Positions 59,312 to 64,000 of a stretch of 64,000 nucleotides of DNA are shown in pieces (the first letter of the stretch is position 1; each line of letters starts with the position of its first letter). This DNA comes from Clostridium sp. 12(A) (GTDB lineage: Bacteria > Bacillota > Clostridia > Lachnospirales > Lachnospiraceae). The stretch is from NCBI GenBank assembly GCA_000526575.1, contig JAGI01000002.1:682001-746000 (forward strand), in the 5' to 3' direction. Position numbers and translations under genes: made by a program. The notes below the pieces were generated by a model. It did no database searches, was not told where the DNA came from, and saw only the letters and a program-made list of their open reading frames with translations.

Positions 59312-61576
59312 ATGTATTTGAAGAGAAGAATAAGAAAAAGCTTTGTTGCATTGACAGGTATTTTAATTATAATCAGCGGATCGCCAGGGATGACTGCCAA
59401 TGCAGAAAATATGTTTTCCAAACAATCTTATGGAGGACTGGAAAATACGTCTGACAGGGCACTGACAGCCGTTACGACCAATCAGGGAGTATTGGTAAGC
59501 TGGCGGTATTATCCGGAAGATGGAAGTGGAACGGAATTTACGCTAAAGCGTAACGGACTGGAAGTGTATCGTGGGAGCAATACTAATTATTTTGACCGGC
59601 AGGGAAGGGCAGGAGACAGATATAGTTTAGAAGATAACTCGGGCAGGAATCGTATTGGTTTAACAACTTCTGCGTGGAAGCAGGAATATTTGGAGCTGAC
59701 TCTTAAAGCACCCGATTCTCAGACCATGCCGGACGGCTCTGTCACAGATTATACGGCCAATGATATGTCTGTGGGAGATTTAAATGGAGACGGACGGTTG
59801 GAGCTTATTGTCAAATGGTATCCTGATAACGCTCAGGACAATTCCATTGACGGGTATACGGGAACCACCTTTTTGGATGCCTATGATATTGATACGGGCA
59901 CAGGCGCCGCTAATCTGATGTGGAGAATTGATTTAGGAGTTAATATTCGTTCTGGAGCTCATTATACCCAGTTCCAGGTTTGGGATTATGACGGCGATGG
60001 TTGTGCAGAGGTGATGGTAAAGACTGCCGATGGTTCAACCACCTACCAGAATGTAAATGGAAGTTTAAAGGAAACCGGGCACGTGGGTGCTGTCAGTGCG
60101 AAAGCGCTTCCAACGAATAAAATCAGCGAAAAATATGATTTTCGCAGCTCCAGCGGAAGAATCGGACGGATTGTAAAGGGCGACGAGTACTTAACTGCAT
60201 TTGACGGAAGGACAGGAAAAATCATTGATACCACAGCTTATCTTCCTTCCAGAGGAATCTACAATGCACAAACAGGAATCTGGGATACCTCCATGTGGGG
60301 GCTGGACAGCAAGGGAAATAAAGAACCTCAGGGATATGCAAACCGGGTGGATCGTTTTCTGGCGGCTACGGCATATCTGGATGGAACGAATCCAAGTGCT
60401 GTATTCTGCCGTGGCTATTATGGAAGAACAGCAATTGCTGCATGGGATCTAAAGAATGGGAAGCTGACGAGAAAATGGCTGTTTGATGTGCCTACAGGTG
60501 ACAAATATGCAGGTCAGGGAAATCACAATCTTTCTATCAATGATGTGGATGGTGATGGAAAGGATGAAATCATCTACGGATCTCTGACGCTTGACCATGA
60601 CGGAAAACCTAAATATACCACTGGCCTCGGTCATGGGGATGCCATGCATGTCAGTGACTGGAATGATGACGGAAGACTGGAAGTGTTCCAGGTACATGAA
60701 GAGAAAAATGCCCAGTATCATGTGGAACTTCACGATGCCCAAACAGGAAAGATACTATGGGGATATCAGTATGGCAAGGATACGGGACGTGGCGTAGCTG
60801 CTGATATAGATCCAAGATATCCTGGTGCGGAAATGTGGGCAGCTGTTAATGCAATTACCTACAATGCCAAAGGAGAACGGATATATGAGGAAGGAATCAA
60901 GCCAAGCCAGAATTTCTCCATATTCTGGGATGGAGATCTGCTTATGGAATTATTTGATTCCAATAATTCCACACAGTTGATTCCTCAGGTTCAAAAGTGG
61001 GATTATGAAAACAAGAAAACAGATGTACTCATCCAGATGAATGGTACTCTTACGAATAATGGAACAAAATCAAACGCTTGTCTTGTAGCAGATATCATAG
61101 GAGACTGGAGAGAAGAAGTGATTGTCCGTGACGCGCAGGACAAGAATAAAATCAGGATTTACAGTACTCCCATTGAAACCTCTTATCGGGTTCCCTGTCT
61201 TTTAACGGACCGGGCTTACAGGGAAGGTGTGGCTTGGCAGAATACGGCGTATAATCAGCCTGCCAATTTAAGCTATTTATTATCCAGCGGAATCAAAGTG
61301 CCGGAGATGACTGCAAAACAACTTAATTCACAATCCTTGGAATTAAACTGGACTGAAGGAAGTGATGGGAAATACGGGCACCAGATCACTGGCTATGCAG
61401 TATTTCGCGCCGAGCCAGGACAGGATTTCAGACAGATTGGTACGGTAGGAGAAGGCACCCGGTCTTACCGGGATTCTGGATTGACACAGGGAGTGGAGTA
61501 CCGCTATCAAGTAGCTGCTATTGTAGATGGCGTTTCCTCCTTCCGATCATTTCCGGTTACAGGAAAAACACAGTAG
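59312..61576 (+). CDS. Secreted rhamnogalacturonan lyase (polysaccharide lyase family 11)
   Basis: A 754-residue exported enzyme that splits the rhamnogalacturonan I backbone of pectin by beta-elimination. A signal peptide (KRRIRKSFVALTGILIIISG, cut near NAEN) leads. The propeller domain has calcium-binding loops such as VGDLNGDGRLELIVKW, VWDYDGDGCAEVMVKT, INDVDGDGKDEIIYG and VSDWNDDGRLEVFQVH. A C-terminal fibronectin-III-like domain occupies about residues 665-754. There is no sorting motif, so it is released or held weakly. GGAGGAGAAGGA precedes the ATG. No transporter or glycosidase for its products is adjacent. Confidence 0.94.
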   Translation: MYLKRRIRKSFVALTGILIIISGSPGMTANAENMFSKQSYGGLENTSDRALTAVTTNQGVLVSWRYYPEDGSGTEFTLKRNGLEVYRGSNTNYFDRQGRAGDRYSLEDNSGRNRIGLTTSAWKQEYLELTLKAPDSQTMPDGSVTDYTANDMSVGDLNGDGRLELIVKWYPDNAQDNSIDGYTGTTFLDAYDIDTGTGAANLMWRIDLGVNIRSGAHYTQFQVWDYDGDGCAEVMVKTADGSTTYQNVNGSLKETGHVGAVSAKALPTNKISEKYDFRSSSGRIGRIVKGDEYLTAFDGRTGKIIDTTAYLPSRGIYNAQTGIWDTSMWGLDSKGNKEPQGYANRVDRFLAATAYLDGTNPSAVFCRGYYGRTAIAAWDLKNGKLTRKWLFDVPTGDKYAGQGNHNLSINDVDGDGKDEIIYGSLTLDHDGKPKYTTGLGHGDAMHVSDWNDDGRLEVFQVHEEKNAQYHVELHDAQTGKILWGYQYGKDTGRGVAADIDPRYPGAEMWAAVNAITYNAKGERIYEEGIKPSQNFSIFWDGDLLMELFDSNNSTQLIPQVQKWDYENKKTDVLIQMNGTLTNNGTKSNACLVADIIGDWREEVIVRDAQDKNKIRIYSTPIETSYRVPCLLTDRAYREGVAWQNTAYNQPANLSYLLSSGIKVPEMTAKQLNSQSLELNWTEGSDGKYGHQITGYAVFRAEPGQDFRQIGTVGEGTRSYRDSGLTQGVEYRYQVAAIVDGVSSFRSFPVTGKTQ

Positions 61577-61634
61577 TATTATTAAATGTAGCAAAGTAGT
61601 TTGCTAGGTAGTTTGCAAAGAGCGTATCGAAAGG

Positions 61635-61687
61635 AAAAGGGTGCCGCTTTCATGGCTATGAAACAACTGTGAGAGCGGTACCCTTTT
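61635..61687. terminator. Terminator between the lyase gene and rqcH
   Basis: AAAAGGGTGCCGCTTTCA (61635-61652) pairs with TGAGAGCGGTACCCTTTT (61670-61687) with one or two wobble pairs, flanked by A-rich and T-rich sequence on the two sides. Confidence 0.8.
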
Positions 61688-61696
61688 CATCTTTCT

Positions 61697-63439
61697 TTAT
61701 TGAATTTCCTCCAAGTAAAGCTTTGGTTCTGCCACCATGGAGTAATTAGTATGGTAAATGACAAAGCCGGGAGCGGCACCAGTCACCTTTTTAATCTGTT
61801 TTTTCTGGATATAATCCACTTCAACTTTGTCGCTGTCCCTGCCTTTAGAATAGTAAGCGGCCAGAGCTCCAGCTTCTTCGTATACCCGGTCCGGCAAATC
61901 CTTACCTTCCGATTTTACAATAACATGGGAGCCTGGGATTCCCTTTGCATGAAACCACCAGTCATTGCCGGTTGCCACCTTGAATGTCAGTTCTTCGTTC
62001 TGATAATTGTTTTTTCCTACATAGATATGGAAGCCGTCGGATGAGATGTAATGAAATGGTTTACTGGTCACCTTCGGCTTTTTATCACCAGCACGGCGAT
62101 GCTTGACATAACCGTACTCCATCAGCTCTTCTTTAATCTGAACCAAATCTTCTTCTTTCAGAGCAATATCCAAAGCTGCGCTCACGGATTCCAGATGATC
62201 AATTTCCTGTCTGGTTTCCTTGATCTGTTCTGTAACAGCCTCAAAGGTACGCTTCAGCTTATTATATTTATCAAAAAACTTTTGTGCATTTTCCTTTGCG
62301 GATAGCTGGTCGTCAAGAGGAATGGTAATCTCTTCGTTGGTATAGTAGTTTAAACAGGTGAATTTTTTCTCCCCGCCGGACAGCTCATATCCATAAGTGT
62401 TTAAAAGCTCTCCATATACCTTGTATTTGTCTTTTTTCTCTGTATCCTTAAGCTGTTTTTCCTGTAGGTCAAACTTTTTATAGTTTCTCTCCAGTGCCGT
62501 CTGAACAATTTTACGAAGGTCCACGGACTTTTGACGAATTCTTGTAATGGTATTTTTAGAAGCATAATAGCTTTCTAACAATGAGCTGATGGATGTAAAA
62601 GAAACTGCCTCGTAGCCGTCACCTTCATAACAGGTCATAGGAAGTGCAGAAAATTCCACAGGCTCATCCTGGCGGTAAATGATATTAGGCGAAAATTTCT
62701 CCTGCCTGATATCTTCCATAAGATGAGAGAAGGTCCGGTATAGATGAATCATCTCCATTTCAGACAGCTCGTTAGCTGAATGGTCACCGTCAATAGACGC
62801 CAGGTGGCAGAGCTCGTGGCCCATAATAGGGCTAAAGCCAGTGAGCTTTAAATACAAGGCTTTTTGTATAGGGGCTGGCGTTGTGCCAATGGTCTTAATA
62901 AACTCCTCCTGGGTGATGGTGAGAGGATCTCTTTTCTCAGTGGTCTGGGGGATAAAGTAGGTTCTGCCAGGAAGTACCTCCCGTACAGAGCTTACCTGGG
63001 CGGATATATGCTTGATGCTGTCTAAGATCATATCTTCCTCATTGCAGAAGATGATATTGCTGTGCTTGCCCATGATTTCAATGATAAGTTTTTTTACACG
63101 CTTGTCCCCTAATTCGTCTAAATGTTCAATCTCCAGACATAGAATACGTTCCAGTCCAGGCTGACTTATCTTTAAAATACGGCCATTTCCGATGTGTTTT
63201 CGCAAAAGCATACAGAAATTAGGCGCGGTCAAGGGACTTTGCTTGTTGGATTCTGTAAAGTAGACCAGTGGAAGACTGGCGCTGGCGGAGATTAAAAGCC
63301 TCCATGTATTTTTCTGATTTTTAATCGTAAACAGCAGTTCGTCTTTTTCGGGCTGGGCGATTTTTGCGATTTTTCCACCTTCCAGCCGGTTTTTCATTTC
63401 TGCTGCGAGATTAGCCATAACAATTCCGTCTAAAGCCAT
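61697..63439 (-). CDS. rqcH: Rqc2-homologue RqcH (NFACT family ribosome rescue protein)
   Basis: A 580-residue NFACT protein, formerly called fibronectin-binding protein. It binds split 50S subunits carrying stalled peptides and adds alanine tails. Visible are the NFACT-N start MALDGIVMANLAAEMKNRLEGG, the central coiled coil (about residues 370-450, LKRTFEAVTEQIKETRQEIDHLE), and the NFACT-R domain with FHIYVGKNNYQNEELTF, NDWWFHAKGIPGSHVIVKS and VIYHTNYSMVAEP. The ATG at 63439 follows GGAGG. It is transcribed away from yicC. Confidence 0.93.
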   Translation of the reverse strand: MALDGIVMANLAAEMKNRLEGGKIAKIAQPEKDELLFTIKNQKNTWRLLISASASLPLVYFTESNKQSPLTAPNFCMLLRKHIGNGRILKISQPGLERILCLEIEHLDELGDKRVKKLIIEIMGKHSNIIFCNEEDMILDSIKHISAQVSSVREVLPGRTYFIPQTTEKRDPLTITQEEFIKTIGTTPAPIQKALYLKLTGFSPIMGHELCHLASIDGDHSANELSEMEMIHLYRTFSHLMEDIRQEKFSPNIIYRQDEPVEFSALPMTCYEGDGYEAVSFTSISSLLESYYASKNTITRIRQKSVDLRKIVQTALERNYKKFDLQEKQLKDTEKKDKYKVYGELLNTYGYELSGGEKKFTCLNYYTNEEITIPLDDQLSAKENAQKFFDKYNKLKRTFEAVTEQIKETRQEIDHLESVSAALDIALKEEDLVQIKEELMEYGYVKHRRAGDKKPKVTSKPFHYISSDGFHIYVGKNNYQNEELTFKVATGNDWWFHAKGIPGSHVIVKSEGKDLPDRVYEEAGALAAYYSKGRDSDKVEVDYIQKKQIKKVTGAAPGFVIYHTNYSMVAEPKLYLEEIQ

Positions 63440-63521
63440 TGTATTATTTCCTCCGGTAAAAGTCTGATTAAAATAAGGATAGTATACCACAAAAACGCGG
63501 TTGTGTAAAATTTAAAACCAA

Positions 63522-63550
63522 TTGACTTGTTTTTTATTATGACTTATAAT
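63522..63550 (+). promoter_or_regulatory. Sigma-A promoter of yicC
   Basis: TTGACT at 63522-63527, a 17-bp spacer, and a perfect TATAAT at 63545-63550, 34 bp before the start codon. Confidence 0.85.
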
Positions 63551-63584
63551 GGTTAATATCTATGGCGAAAGAGAGGCATTTGCA

Positions 63585-64000
63585 ATGATTAAGAGCATGA
63601 CAGGTTTCGGCAGGTACGAGACCGTCACGGATGAATATAAGATTTCCGTCGAGATGAAAGCTGTAAATCACAGGTATTTGGATTTAAGCGTAAAGATGCC
63701 GAAAAAGTTTAATTTCTTTGAAGCAGGAATCAGAAATCTGTTAAAGAATTATATACAGCGGGGTAAGGTTGATGTTTTTATCAGCTACGAGGATTATACA
63801 GAGAATAAGCTGTGTTTAAAGTATAACAGCGCTCTGGCCGCTGAATATATGGATTATTTCGCAAAGATGGAGGCAGAGTTCGGAATCCAGAACGATATTA
63901 AGGTATCTGCCCTGGCAAAATGCCCGGAGGTTCTTACCATGGATGAGGTTCCTGAAGATGAGGACCAGATGTGGAAGCTCCTTTCTGAAACCATTGAAGA
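63585..64000 (+). CDS. yicC: YicC-family endoribonuclease, N-terminal part (runs off the window)
   Basis: The first 138 residues of a YicC-like protein. The opening MIKSMTGFGRYE is the family hallmark, followed by VEMKAVNHRYLDLSVKMPK and IQRGKVDVFISYED. YicC proteins are endoribonucleases that act on structured RNA. In Firmicutes this gene is usually followed by remA, gmk and rpoZ, which would lie to the right of the window. The ribosome-binding site GAGAGGCA lies about 9 nt before the ATG. Confidence 0.93.
   Translation, partial: MIKSMTGFGRYETVTDEYKISVEMKAVNHRYLDLSVKMPKKFNFFEAGIRNLLKNYIQRGKVDVFISYEDYTENKLCLKYNSALAAEYMDYFAKMEAEFGIQNDIKVSALAKCPEVLTMDEVPEDEDQMWKLLSETIE

Noticed and set aside
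1-64000. CRISPR arrays, insertion sequences, integrases and prophage genes
   Set aside because: I saw no regular spaced repeats, transposase or integrase motifs, or phage structural genes anywhere in the window.
1-64000. Known riboswitch classes and T-box leaders
   Set aside because: I looked in the longer leaders (17570-17680, 22561-22877, 32632-32860, 59016-59311) and saw no recognisable class consensus; a covariance-model scan would be needed to settle it.

Overview
The window looks like chromosome of a Gram-positive, low-to-moderate G+C anaerobic Clostridia, most probably a Lachnospiraceae member of the Clostridium saccharolyticum/Lacrimispora type. This rests on consensus sigma-A promoters and strong AGGAGG ribosome-binding sites, zinc-type L32, PduL-AckA acetate formation, a sufCBDSU operon, an agr-type peptide system and the Clostridia gene order ackA-yceD-rpmF and plsX-acpP-rnc-smc-ftsY. 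This is judged from gene content alone; no database search was possible.

Region 1 (1-5821) is one rightward unit: the end of an iron-complex/cobalamin-type binding protein, two FecCD-type permeases, then a NifH-like ATPase and two nitrogenase component-1-like subunits. The Fe-protein cluster cysteines are intact. The two larger subunits show a three-cysteine plus one-cysteine pattern rather than a full P-cluster set, and no nifB, nifE or nifN is present. This is the best candidate for an undescribed system: a nitrogenase-superfamily reductase genetically linked to a metal-chelate or tetrapyrrole importer. A leftward tRNA-Leu(CAA) follows.

Region 2 (6099-18488) is housekeeping: a zinc-finger anti-sigma-like membrane protein, a PolA with a decayed 5'-nuclease domain, coaE, a YycJ-like metallo-hydrolase, an ACT protein, a UPF0210 protein, a methyltransferase, a MIF-like protein, a Nudix hydrolase, tmcAL (leftward), pduL-ackA and yceD-rpmF.

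Region 3 (about 18.5-47.4 kb) is metabolic and lies between rpmF and plsX, which are usually neighbours. It holds an acetyl-esterase/GH43/AraC/ABC-transporter locus that fits acetylated xylan use; Na+-pump decarboxylase gamma and beta subunits without an alpha subunit; the leftward suf operon with structured leader and operator; a fructose-type PTS with class II aldolase and its PRD regulator; a LacI/ribokinase-like pair with two identical 18-bp operators; an AraC-controlled redox cassette (Old Yellow Enzyme, SDR, flavoprotein, YczE-like membrane protein); and a MATE exporter.

Region 4 (47.4-55.4 kb) is plsX-acpP-rnc-smc-ftsY followed by threonine deaminase. Region 5 (55.4-59.0 kb) is an agr-like quorum-sensing locus: leftward response regulator and histidine kinase, and divergent agrB and a 45-codon agrD whose product has no cysteine. 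After these come a long inverted repeat and two unannotated small basic ORFs. Region 6 has a secreted rhamnogalacturonan lyase (PL11), leftward rqcH and the start of yicC.
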